Numbered from the stretch's first letter, positions 6,991-13,289 are shown. The stretch: DNA of 28,441 nucleotides from an uncultured Prevotella sp. (GCA_900543585.1 UQRP01000032.1:1-28441), one strand, 5' to 3'. Translations and numbers: made by a program. The notes: generated by a model from the sequence alone, not told the origin.

Positions 6991-7389
6991 CTACGCTACT
7001 CCAATTAACTCAATGTCGAAGATGAGGGTGGAGCCACCGGGAATGCCAGGCTGGGAGTATTTGCCGTAGCCCATCTCTGCCGGAATGTAAAGTTCCCACT
7101 GGTCGCCGACGTGCATCTGTTGTAGGGCGATGATCCAGCCCTCAATCAGGTCGCTGAGGCGCATGGCAATCGGGGTACCGCCAATGCTTGTGTCGAACTT
7201 CTTGCCGTCGATGGTCCAGCCCGTATAGTGGACGGTGACAATACTTCGCTTCTGCGGCTGCGCACCATTCGGGTCACCCGATTTCAAAACTTTATAATAG
7301 ATGCCTTTTGGGAGGGCTTCTACGCCTTCCTCCTTGGCTTTGTTTTCCAACCACTCGCGGTTGGCAATGATGTATTCGTGCTTTGACAT
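6991..7389 (-). CDS. FKBP-type peptidyl-prolyl cis-trans isomerase
   Basis: A 132-residue single-domain FKBP without a signal peptide, so cytoplasmic. An N-terminal helical linker (residues 1-28, SKHEYIIANREWLENKAKEE) precedes the domain: GIYYKVLKSGD, VTVHYTGWTIDGKKFDTS, GTPIAMRLSDLIEGWIIALQ, MHVGDQWELYIPAEMGYG and GGSTLIFDIELI. The core active-site pattern (Y of HYTG, F-D-x-S, V/I-x-G-W, Y-G) is complete, so it should catalyse proline isomerisation and act as a folding helper. Its putative -7 box (TAATTTTG, 7523-7530) lies about 134 bp upstream, so the mRNA leader would contain the 24-bp repeats at 7457-7516. The DUF1349 gene follows in the same direction. Confidence 0.93.
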   Translation of the reverse strand: MSKHEYIIANREWLENKAKEEGVEALPKGIYYKVLKSGDPNGAQPQKRSIVTVHYTGWTIDGKKFDTSIGGTPIAMRLSDLIEGWIIALQQMHVGDQWELYIPAEMGYGKYSQPGIPGGSTLIFDIELIGVA

Positions 7390-7456
7390 ATTGATTGCTA
7401 TTTGGGTTTATCTCCTTATATCAAATAAGGTATATTTTTTGTATGTAAGATCAGCA

Positions 7457-7516
7457 TTATTAGTTTTAACACATGTTTTGTTATTAGTTTTAACACGTGT
7501 TCTGTTATTAGTATTT
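7457..7516. repeat. 24-bp tandem repeat (2.5 units) with palindromic AACACGTGTT core
   Basis: Units 7457-7480 and 7481-7504 differ at two positions, and a partial third unit runs 7505-7516. Each full unit holds TTAACAC[A/G]TGTT; in unit 2 AACACGTGTT is a perfect palindrome. The array lies between the probable fkp -7 box (7523-7530, minus) and the start codon at 7389. Confidence 0.8.
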
Positions 7517-7522
7517 ACAGCG

Positions 7523-7530
7523 CAAAATTA
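7523..7530 (-). promoter_or_regulatory. Putative -7 box for the FKBP gene
   Basis: CAAAATTA on the plus strand reads TAATTTTG on the minus strand, matching TAnnTTTG. It lies 134 bp upstream of the FKBP start. Confidence 0.45.
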
Positions 7531-7667
7531 CAATAATTTTCCTATTTGACAGACACTATCACCCCAAATTTTTCTCTTTTTAATGGGTTGAACTTCATTT
7601 TCAGGCGCCTTTTATCTTTTAAAAGAATAAAGACACATAAAAATTAAGTGCCGACCAATATTTTTAT

Positions 7668-7675
7668 TAAATTTG
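7668..7675 (+). promoter_or_regulatory. -7 box seven bases before an ATG
   Basis: TAAATTTG matches TAnnTTTG and ends 7 bases before the ATG at 7683, so a transcript would be leaderless or nearly so. Confidence 0.5.
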
Positions 7676-7682
7676 CATCAAG

Positions 7683-7898
7683 ATGAAAAAAGAGCAGCAC
7701 ACAAGTCCCGCTGTCGGGCTGTCCGACGAAGCGATCATTGAAGGATTGCGAAATCGCGCCCCTCAGATCACGCGTGACTACTTCTATGGTGTTCGCCGCA
7801 TCGATGCCAAGACGTTCAGTCCCGAAATGAGATCGACGAACGCCCTTGGAATCAAGCCGATATGCAAGCACACGCGAAGTGCATCATCACGGGTGTGA
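7683..7898 (+). pseudogene. N-terminal fragment resembling an RNA polymerase sigma-70 family protein
   Basis: The 71-residue frame begins MKKEQHTSPAVGLSDEAIIE and continues GLRNRAPQITRDYFYG, which strongly resembles the extreme N-terminus of Bacteroidota sigma-70-like proteins (pattern D-x-x-II-x-x-LRNR-x-x-x-ITR-x-YFYG). After FYG the similarity ends abruptly (VRRIDAKTFSPEM) and the frame overlaps the out-of-frame YjbQ relic that begins near 7829. No DNA-binding regions 2 or 4 are present. It appears to be a truncated gene joined to another gene's 3' end. It keeps a well-placed -7 box (7668-7675), so a short peptide might still be made. Confidence 0.5.
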
Positions 7899-8017
7899 GC
7901 ATCAACATCCCTATCACTGACGGGCGATTGAACCTCGGCACCTGGCAGGGCATTTACCTCTGTGAGTTCCGAAATGACGGAGGTGCCAGGAGAGTCGTGG
8001 CGACAGTGATAGGATAA
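7829..8017 (+). pseudogene. 3' remnant of a YjbQ (secondary thiamine-phosphate synthase-like) gene
   Basis: In the frame of 7829 the DNA reads ADMQAHAKCIITGVSINIPI, then TDGRLNLGTWQGIYLCEFRN and finally VVATVIG with a TAA at 8015-8017. A-HAK, S-x-x-IPI-x-x-GRL-LGTWQGIYLCEFR and the short basic end are the conserved C-terminal half of YjbQ/UPF0047 proteins. The N-terminal half, with the usual histidine and TSCAL-type motifs, is missing; the sigma-like fragment lies in its place in a different frame. This is therefore a pseudogene. Its last 23 bases plus flank recur at 5554-5576. Confidence 0.72.
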
Positions 8018-8218
8018 GTGCCTGAGACAAAGTAATGAAAACTAAAGAGGTCTTCGTGTTGCGAAGAACGAGCAATATGAAGACCGAGTTGTACGGCTGG
8101 TGGTATGGCACTTTATTTAGTTTAAAGCGATCCTTGAAACACTGATATTGTCGCATATAGACACTTTGAGGGCCGTCCGTCAAGGAATGTTTTTTGTATT
8201 TTTGTCCCAAGCATTACA
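8018..8218. other. Gap between yjbQ relic and CPBP gene
   Basis: Contains a 36-codon frame (8036-8146, starting MKTKEVFVLRRTSNMKTELY) with no recognisable family, a small hairpin TCTTCG/CGAAGA at about 8051-8067, and a plus-strand TATTTTTG (8197-8204) that matches the -7 consensus but would fire antisense into the end of the CPBP gene. No convincing gene. Confidence 0.25.
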
Positions 8219-8905
8219 TTATCTCCAGCAAATCTTGACTTTTGGCCCATACCAAATGTAGAGCCACAGCATGATGGTGATGACGAGACAAACGATTGAC
8301 GACCAATGGCTTGGGTCGGAGAGGCATTTGAAATAAAAATTGAACAGACCATGGAAGCAGGCCACGAGTATAAGAGAATGCGTATCACGGATAAGCTTGT
8401 CAAGACCAAAAGAAGCAAGGAACAACAAGGCAAAGAAGCCCACATCCCCTATTTGCCATGCTCTGCAATGCCAAAAGAACCAAAGCAAAGTGGTGAGCAG
8501 CAGTCGGTGAATGATTTTGCAGCCAATTAGTTCGCTATAAAGATATCCACGCCAGCCCACCTCTTCGAAGAAGGCATAGAGCAGATATACAAACAATAAC
8601 CACAAACAGAGTCCAATCTCCTTGTAATCAACAATGCCAAACAGACCAAAAGGCACCGCCAATGTGAGGATGCTCTTGGTGACCGATGTACCAAAAAGAG
8701 ATGTCTTCATTTTTCTTCGAAGCGCCAAGATAACGACAATCGCGCCTATGAGTGGACTCAAGCCACCTACGAAATCCCACAATTTGACGTGGGATGGGTC
8801 TATGGTCTCAAAGCGGGTTGAGATGACTCTTATTAATACCGCCAGAACATAGAAAAGTATGATGCTCCATGTCCGCTTCTGTTTTAATATGGATGATATC
8901 TTCAT
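8219..8905 (-). CDS. CPBP family intramembrane glutamic endopeptidase
   Basis: A 228-residue polytopic membrane protein with about six to seven hydrophobic segments (first at residues 14-28). It carries the CPBP/CAAX-protease motifs: EEVGWRGYLY near residues 114-123 (EExxxR), a WFFWHC segment near 141-146 (FxxxH type) and a late HGLFNFYF near 185-192. These glutamate/histidine residues form the active site in this family. Members cleave prenylated or bacteriocin-type substrates or act in self-immunity; the substrate here is unknown. It is a single gene in block B, where block A has the B3/4 gene. Repeat r1 copy B, with its minus-strand -7 box (9143-9150), lies about 240 bp upstream. Confidence 0.88.
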   Translation of the reverse strand: MKISSILKQKRTWSIILFYVLAVLIRVISTRFETIDPSHVKLWDFVGGLSPLIGAIVVILALRRKMKTSLFGTSVTKSILTLAVPFGLFGIVDYKEIGLCLWLLFVYLLYAFFEEVGWRGYLYSELIGCKIIHRLLLTTLLWFFWHCRAWQIGDVGFFALLFLASFGLDKLIRDTHSLILVACFHGLFNFYFKCLSDPSHWSSIVCLVITIMLWLYIWYGPKVKICWR

Positions 8906-9090
8906 TTAGATGGGAAATTTGGTTCAAAGTTATATTATTTTTTCTTAAATCGAGCGGAATGTATGGGATTTGTGAGTATTTTTATTCTCATAGGAATCTT
9001 GTATTTATTATCGCGACATATTATACTTTTGATTATTTATTCAAAAATTCCCCAAATATAAATATAGCTCATATTACTTTCTGTTAATAG
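8906..9090. other. AT-rich gap upstream of the CPBP gene
   Basis: Part of the 562-bp gap 8906-9467. No open frame with recognisable content and no hairpin stands out; it is very AT-rich. The rest of the gap holds r1 copy B (9091-9215) and the leader and promoter of the DUF2007 gene. Confidence 0.3.
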
Positions 9091-9215
9091 TACATGCCAT
9101 CAACTTATGCCAAAAAAGGTTGCAACTCTATTGATTACAGTGCAAAGTTAAGGGATTTCTAAGGATTATGATATACCAATAATGTGGGAGCTTTTGCTTG
9201 TATGCGTATTGAATT
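9091..9215 (-). repeat. Repeat r1, copy B, containing a minus-strand promoter motif
   Basis: Matches 5990-6113 over about 124 bp, including TTAAGGGATTTCTAAGGATT and ATACCAATAATGTGGGA. The minus-strand TAACTTTG (9143-9150) is conserved, so it could drive the CPBP gene. Unlike copy A, r2 does not follow at once; it lies about 1.4 kb further on at 10638. Confidence 0.8.
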
Positions 9216-9436
9216 GCGAACTTGCATTCTAACTTTCCGCTGCCAGGTACTTATATCGCACATGACATCCCTACATCATTAAATTCATGTTCTAGATAGA
9301 ATCATTAAGTATAAATTTCAATCTTTTTGTTTTTCTATCCATTTTTGCTATCTCATCAACTGAAATCAAACATGAATCTAACTAGCTGAAGAACCTAAAA
9401 AAAAGTTAATTTGCTTGCGAATTACAGATAATTTCG

Positions 9437-9444
9437 TAAATTTG
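9437..9444 (+). promoter_or_regulatory. Putative -7 box for the DUF2007 gene
   Basis: TAAATTTG ends 23 bases before the ATG at 9468; TTG at 9415-9417 lies about 19 bp upstream as a possible -33 element. Confidence 0.5.
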
Positions 9445-9467
9445 TCAATGATAAAAACAACCGAAAT

Positions 9468-9986
9468 ATGGACAAGAACGAAGAAACCATTAGCTTAACG
9501 AAGTGCGACAACTCTATTCTGGCCGATGAAATCGTTTCTAAGCTGGCCAACGCTGGTATAGCTTCATCGCTCCACGACGAGCTCAACGACCCCGCTTATG
9601 GCGCTTACGGACCTAATCCCGGGATTGAGGTGAAGGTGTTCAAGAAGGACTTGGAGCGAGCCCAGAGCATGTTGCAGGAGATAACCGAAAAGCGAGAGAA
9701 GCAACTGCCATGGTGCCCCAATTGCGGCAGTCAGAATGTCGTAGCGTTAGGCAAGGTAAGGCCCAAGCTGTCGAAGTGGGCGGTCATCATCGGCGTTCTC
9801 TTGGTTGTCATCGGAATCGTCTTCATTATCCTACCATTCTGTGTGAAGTCTCTAAAGTCAGCTACGGTTAGCTTTCTTATTATATCACTGTTCTCATTGG
9901 CGGTTGGCGTTGTCCTAGTCATACCCCAGCGAGAGCGCAAAAACTACAAATGCAACGAATGCGGGACTGAATTCTATAAGGAATAA
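9468..9986 (+). CDS. DUF2007 domain membrane protein with paired zinc-ribbon motifs
   Basis: A 172-residue protein. Residues 8-72 resemble DUF2007, a small ferredoxin-like 'signal transducing' domain (ILADEIVSKLANAGIASSLH, later GIEVKVFKKDLERAQSML). Residues 82-87 are CPNCGS, then two membrane helices near residues 104-126 (WAVIIGVLLVVIGIVFIILP) and 131-152, and a second ribbon half YKCNECGTEF at 160-169. The two CxxC pairs sit on the same side of the membrane by topology and could together bind one zinc. Function is unknown; the DUF2007 domain is usually linked to sensing or membrane quality control only by inference. It stands alone behind its own -7 box and lies inside the interval that separates r1 from r2 in block B. 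Confidence 0.8.
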   Translation: MDKNEETISLTKCDNSILADEIVSKLANAGIASSLHDELNDPAYGAYGPNPGIEVKVFKKDLERAQSMLQEITEKREKQLPWCPNCGSQNVVALGKVRPKLSKWAVIIGVLLVVIGIVFIILPFCVKSLKSATVSFLIISLFSLAVGVVLVIPQRERKNYKCNECGTEFYKE

Positions 9987-10070
9987 TTTTTAGATCCAAT
10001 AATAATGTGGCAATCCAACAACTTATCTGCAAAAAGATATAAACCACTTACCTAATTAATCTCTGAACTT

Positions 10071-10634
10071 ATGAGAAAGAAGACAGATATTAAAATAAGA
10101 TGCAATGATATTGAACAACAGCTGAAGGAATAGGGTAAAGTGCCAACTAATAGCGAGGATACCAATCTGCTTCATAAAGTCAATAACCTTTATCGTGAAT
10201 TAGGCGACAAGCCGGAGGTACAACGACTTATGACCTTGTATCCAACAAATCAACTTTATTCCAAATGGGGGGCATCCGTTGATCCAGAAGAACATCCTGA
10301 GATGGAAACCCTTGGCTTCATCAATCGCTCTGTAGAACTGCCTTACAGTCGAGCCAAAAGGTATATAAAACAGTGTGTAGATAAATACGGAGAATTGCCA
10401 GGGCTGAATACTTGGCCAATGTATTTTGTGTTTCAGGATGACTTAAATCGAAGAAACTATTATTACGGATATATCCTCGTTAAACTTCAAGATGAAGTTT
10501 TCTTCTTCTCCGCAGCCGATGGACTCGGTACTGTATTTGAATTTCAAGAACGTATTCATATAGTCTCGTATTTTGCATTCGTTGAAGATGTGCAACAAAG
10601 TTACGACATTTTTTCGAAGTCATGGCTCAAATAG
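10071..10634 (+). CDS. Hypothetical protein; amber codon at 10131-10133 or GTG start at 10140
   Basis: From ATG 10071 the frame reads MRKKTDIKIRCNDIEQQLKE, meets TAG at 10131-10133, then continues in the same frame from a GTG at 10140 as a 164-residue protein (PTNSEDTNLLHKVNNLYREL...). The segment before TAG is hydrophilic and helix-like and fits as an N-terminal extension, so either the gene has an in-frame nonsense mutation or the true start is the rare GTG. The protein is soluble, with aromatic-rich central strands (NTWPMYFVFQDDLNRRNYYY, KLQDEVFFFSAADGLG). I do not recognise the family; an immunity-like or SMI1-like fold was considered without supporting motif. It is the second plus-strand gene inside the interval that splits r1 and r2 in block B. 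Confidence 0.55.
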
Positions 10635-10637
10635 ACG

Positions 10638-10728
10638 AAAAAAGCCGGCACCATCTGAATTTTGCACAGATGATACCGGCTCAACACAAATAGGATTTTG
10701 CTTATGCTATGCTGCCAGAATGGGTCTG
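10638..10728 (-). terminator. Repeat r2, copy B: 91-bp repeat ending in an intrinsic terminator
   Basis: About 90% identical to 6115-6205. On the minus strand the stem arms (10644-10657 and 10667-10680) pair over 14 positions counting two G:U pairs, with a 9-base loop, followed by TTTTTT (10638-10643). It lies 3 bp after the stop of the plus-strand hypothetical gene and downstream of the Hsp20 relic's own terminator on the minus strand, so it is a second, apparently redundant terminator for leftward transcripts. Confidence 0.75.
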
Positions 10729-10743
10729 GAATGACATTCCTTT

Positions 10744-10779
10744 AAAAACAAAAAGGGGGCTGCCCAAAGAACAGTCCCC
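10744..10779 (-). terminator. Intrinsic terminator of the Hsp20 relic
   Basis: On the minus strand a GGGGACTG/CAGCCCC stem (arms 10756-10762 and 10772-10779) with a 9-base loop is followed by a T-rich run TTTTTGTTTTT (10744-10754). It lies 27 bp after the Hsp20 stop. Confidence 0.75.
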
Positions 10780-10805
10780 ATGTATCAGAGCAGAACCGAA
10801 GCCGG

Positions 10806-11042
10806 TTAAGCGACTTCAATCTTCTTTGTCTCCTTCTCTGCCTTTGCCGTGCGAGGAAGCGTGATGTGAAGCACACCGTCAGTAACCTTAGCCTCAATCT
10901 TGTCTTTCTCCACGTCCTCAGGCAGCGTCAGAGCTTGCTCGTAATTGCTGTATGAGAACTCGCGGCGCAGATAATGACTACGTCCTTCACCGTTCTTATT
11001 TTCTGGCTTGTTCTCGTCTTTCTTCTCGTTATGCGTGCCCAA
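10806..11042 (-). pseudogene. 3' fragment of an Hsp20/alpha-crystallin small heat-shock protein
   Basis: The 78-codon frame has only a TTG as possible start. It encodes the second half of a small heat-shock protein: a hydrophilic loop (HNEKKDENKPENKNGEG), HYLRREFSYSNYEQALTLPE, then VEKDKIEAKVTDGVLHITLP and a basic/acidic tail. Bacteroidota Hsp20 proteins are about 135-145 residues; the roughly 60-70 N-terminal residues, including the MPAxN-type start of the alpha-crystallin domain, are absent. The terminator remains intact at 10744-10779. The fragment lacks dimerisation strands and is probably non-functional. Upstream DNA (11043-11127) is not Hsp20 in any frame. Confidence 0.75.
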
Positions 11043-11065
11043 AGGCCAAAGATGACAAAACGTGA

Positions 11066-11082
11066 CATAGCTGTCAGCTATG
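11066..11082. repeat. 17-bp dyad CATAGCTG-T-CAGCTATG
   Basis: Two perfect 8-base arms with a one-base centre, between the truncated Hsp20 and the carbonic anhydrase stop; TGACAGCT recurs 20 bp later (11103-11110). It may be an operator-type site left from the lost Hsp20 promoter or a deletion scar. Confidence 0.45.
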
Positions 11083-11127
11083 CTTAAAATATTTACACTT
11101 TACTGACAGCTGTGGCATTGGTGCCCC

Positions 11128-11667
11128 TTATTCTTTTACCTCGGTCAACTCTCCAGTCGTGGAGTCGATGATGAAGCCACGGACGATGATGCCTTTGGGT
11201 ACAAGCGGATGATTCTTCACCCGGTGCATCGTAGCCCTTACACTCTTCTCGGTGTCGCCAAAGCCGTCGAGCCACTGGCGGAGATTGATATGCTGCTCCA
11301 CTTCAGCCACCTTATCAGCGGCAATCCGCTCACGGATGAGATGCTCCATGTGCTCGCCGGTCATCTTGCCCGCACCGCAGTCGGTATGATGAATGAGCTT
11401 GATCTCCTCAATACCTAACTCATAGATGCCCACGATGATGGAGCGCATGACAGCATCGTAGTCGTCGAGGATGACACCGCCCGCTACCTTGACCATCTTC
11501 ACCTCACCGTTCTTGATGCCCAATGCCTCAGGCAGCATCACACTCAGACGGGTGTCCATGCAGGTGACGATAAGCGTCTTGCCCGATGGCTTCCCGTCCG
11601 TGATGTGTTTCTCGTAGCCTTTGCCGGCAACGAAGCGCCGGTTGTTCTCTAATATTTTGTCTATCAT
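11128..11667 (-). CDS. Beta-class carbonic anhydrase
   Basis: A 179-residue cytoplasmic enzyme that interconverts CO2 and bicarbonate. The zinc site is complete: C36-M-D-T-R40 (Cys36, Asp38, Arg40) and H94-T-D-C97 (His94, Cys97). The VAGG loop near residues 61-64 and the GIYELGIEEIKLIHHTDCG strand-loop are typical of the short, bacterial clade of beta carbonic anhydrases. Size and motif spacing are normal and the frame is intact. It lies 18 bp downstream of the damaged msrA gene on the same strand and may be transcribed from the DUF1304-yccF-msrA direction. No promoter of its own is obvious in the 18-bp gap. Confidence 0.93.
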   Translation of the reverse strand: MIDKILENNRRFVAGKGYEKHITDGKPSGKTLIVTCMDTRLSVMLPEALGIKNGEVKMVKVAGGVILDDYDAVMRSIIVGIYELGIEEIKLIHHTDCGAGKMTGEHMEHLIRERIAADKVAEVEQHINLRQWLDGFGDTEKSVRATMHRVKNHPLVPKGIIVRGFIIDSTTGELTEVKE

Positions 11668-11685
11668 AATCGTACTGTCATTAAG

Positions 11686-12081
11686 TTACTGTTGGTCTGC
11701 ATGATTGTCCTTGGCTTTGCGGGCGAACTCAAACAGGCTTTGTGGCAAATGGCAGTAGCCGTCAGGATTCTTGTCAAGATAGTCCTGGTGGTAGTCCTCT
11801 GCCTTGTAGAAGTTCTTTAATGGCAGGTTCTCCACGACGATTTTCCCTTGGATGTGCTTTTGCTCTTCGTCAAAGACCTTGCTGATCGTTGCCTCGTCGG
11901 TGCTGTCGGTGTAATAGACACCCGTGCGGTACTGCGTTCCTGTGTCGTGGCCCTGCTGGTTGATGCTCGTAGGGTCAATGGCTTTGAAATACATCTTGTT
12001 CCGTTTTATGTTTTGTTGTGCATCTGCCTGACATGACAACAGCAGCATTGCAGTCTGAATAACCACAAGGAGTGTACGCAT
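11686..12081 (-). pseudogene. msrA: Peptide-methionine (S)-S-oxide reductase with internal deletion (catalytic Cys lost)
   Basis: From ATG 12081 the protein starts with a lipoprotein-like signal (MRTLLVVIQTAMLLLSCQAD) and, after AQQNIKRNK, jumps directly to YFKAIDPTSINQQGHDTGTQ. The second part is the unmistakable MsrA C-terminal half (DPTS-N-QG-D-G-QYR, then FYKAEDYHQDYLDKNPDGYC). The N-terminal catalytic half with the GCFWG cysteine motif, about 70-80 residues, is missing while the frame is kept. The product would be exported but unable to reduce methionine sulfoxide. The gene name describes ancestry, not activity. It lies between yccF (52-bp gap) and the carbonic anhydrase (18-bp gap). Confidence 0.82.
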
Positions 12082-12133
12082 GGGTTGGCGATATAGGCCA
12101 CGAAAGGCAGATGCTGATATCATATTTCCAAAT

Positions 12134-12514
12134 TTATAAGTCATTGTTGACGATTTCCTTCCCGAAGGGTGCCAATGCCAGTCGCATCAGCCGGAAGTGC
12201 ATCTTGCCCCAGGGGAAGCCGACGATGGTGATGCTAAGCAGCAAGCCAAAGCCAAGATGGGTCAGTGCAATCCAAAAACCGCCGACGAAGAACCAAAGAA
12301 TGTTCATGAACATGTTAAGGCACCCACCGTCCTGCGGCTTGTCAACAATGTGTGAGCCGAATGGCCATAACGCAAGTATTCCCAACCGCATAGTAGCAAT
12401 ACCGAAAGGTATGCCGATGATGATGATCATCAGCAACAGCGAGGAAATGAAATACTCCACGGCGATGCCGAATCCTCCAAAGATGAGCCAAATGATGTTT
12501 CCCAATATTTTCAT
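12134..12514 (-). CDS. YccF domain-containing inner-membrane protein
   Basis: A 126-residue membrane protein from ATG 12514. It has two YccF (DUF307) repeats: NIIWLIFGGFGIAVEYFISS, IGIPFGIATMRLGILALWPF, and after a short linker NILWFFVGGFWIALTHLGF, VGFPWGKMHFRLMRLALAPF. Each repeat holds one or two hydrophobic helices and the conserved G-x-P-x-G and LAL-PFG pattern. The longer open frame upstream to 12652 is the out-of-frame 3' end of the DUF1304 gene, so 12514 is the better start. Function is unknown. The DUF1304 stop lies 31 bp upstream, suggesting one transcript. Confidence 0.88.
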   Translation of the reverse strand: MKILGNIIWLIFGGFGIAVEYFISSLLLMIIIIGIPFGIATMRLGILALWPFGSHIVDKPQDGGCLNMFMNILWFFVGGFWIALTHLGFGLLLSITIVGFPWGKMHFRLMRLALAPFGKEIVNNDL

Positions 12515-12545
12515 AAATATTGTTCTATTGATTAACGTTTTCGTC

Positions 12546-12904
12546 TCACACAATAAAACTGACCGCCAAAGCCACAATGGCAAGTCCGCCCTGCTTGAAG
12601 AGAATCTTTGGATCACTGCTCCAAGCACCGTAGAGGGCCACAAGAATGACATAACCTAACAGCAGACGGGGCTCCAAAGCAGGTCCTGACTGATAGCGGC
12701 AAAGGCAAGCATTAAGGCCAACACGCCATTATAGACTCCTTGATTCTTCAGCAACGTAGAGATATGATGATTGCTCAGTTCGTCCGCTTCGATGTTGAAC
12801 GTCTTGGAGGTATGGAGCGATGTGGTTGCAAATGTCTCTAAAAACATGATGTAGAGATGCTCTGCTGCTACCAACAAAATAAGAATGACAGTAAGTAGGT
12901 TCAT
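12546..12904 (-). pseudogene. DUF1304 family membrane protein, frameshifted by one base
   Basis: From ATG 12904 the first part reads MNLLTVILILLVAAEHLYIM, FLETFATTSLHTSKTFNI and KNQGVYNGVLALMLAFAAISQ, the diagnostic DUF1304 features (EH-Y-M--ETF, NQGVYNG). It then runs into a premature stop. Shifting by one base near 12690 restores PALEPRLLLGYVILVALYGA and WSSDPKILFKQGGLAIVALA to a TGA at 12546-12548, the expected third and fourth helices of this about 119-residue family. The total length of 359 bp is one short of 120 codons, so a single base, probably a G in CAG-GGA-CCT, is missing. It could be a real mutation or a sequencing error. A good promoter lies upstream (12925-12932). Confidence 0.82.
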
Positions 12905-12924
12905 CGTAAAAGTATCTTTTTGCT

Positions 12925-12953
12925 GCAAAGGTAATGAAATTCACGGAAAACAA
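12925..12953 (-). promoter_or_regulatory. Promoter of the DUF1304-yccF direction
   Basis: On the minus strand TACCTTTG (12925-12932) matches the -7 box, with TTTG about 17 bp upstream (near 12950-12953). It lies 20 bp before the DUF1304 start. Confidence 0.6.
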
Positions 12954-12967
12954 AGAATATGACGTAG

Positions 12968-13261
12968 TCAATTTATGGTAGAGACATTTAAAACCGGTGA
13001 GGCCAAGACGAGGCCATCGGACTGGTTGACTTCCTGGATGACAGGGAGAAGACCGTCCTTTATCTTGCACTCGTGAGAGGCTTTGCCGCGTACTTTACAG
13101 GCCAGACAAGAATAGCAGCCCTTATAATCAATGTCGTAGAGGCGGACATGCTTCACCTCAATAGCCTTATCAACGGATTTCACTCCTTCCGAGAACTTCT
13201 CTATCATGGCGGCCGTATTCATGTTCTTACGAGGCCCGCCATCAATAATCATTATCTTCAT
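12968..13261 (-). pseudogene. N-terminal fragment of an iron-sulfur flavoprotein / NADPH-dependent FMN reductase-like protein
   Basis: From ATG 13261 the 97-residue frame starts with the flavodoxin-fold strand and FMN loop MKIMIIDGGPRKNMNTAAMI, then VKHVRLYDIDYKGCYSCLAC with clustered cysteines and CKIKDGLLPVIQEVNQSDGL, as in the NADPH-dependent FMN reductase/iron-sulfur flavoprotein group. Full-length members are about 180-220 residues; here similarity stops after LASP, followed by a short unrelated tail (VLNVSTIN) and a stop. The second half of the FMN site and the dimer interface are therefore lost. The upstream promoter (13290-13297) is intact. It precedes the DUF1304 gene on the same strand. 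Confidence 0.75.
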
Positions 13262-13289
13262 GTCAATAAATTTATCTTGTTTATGGTCG

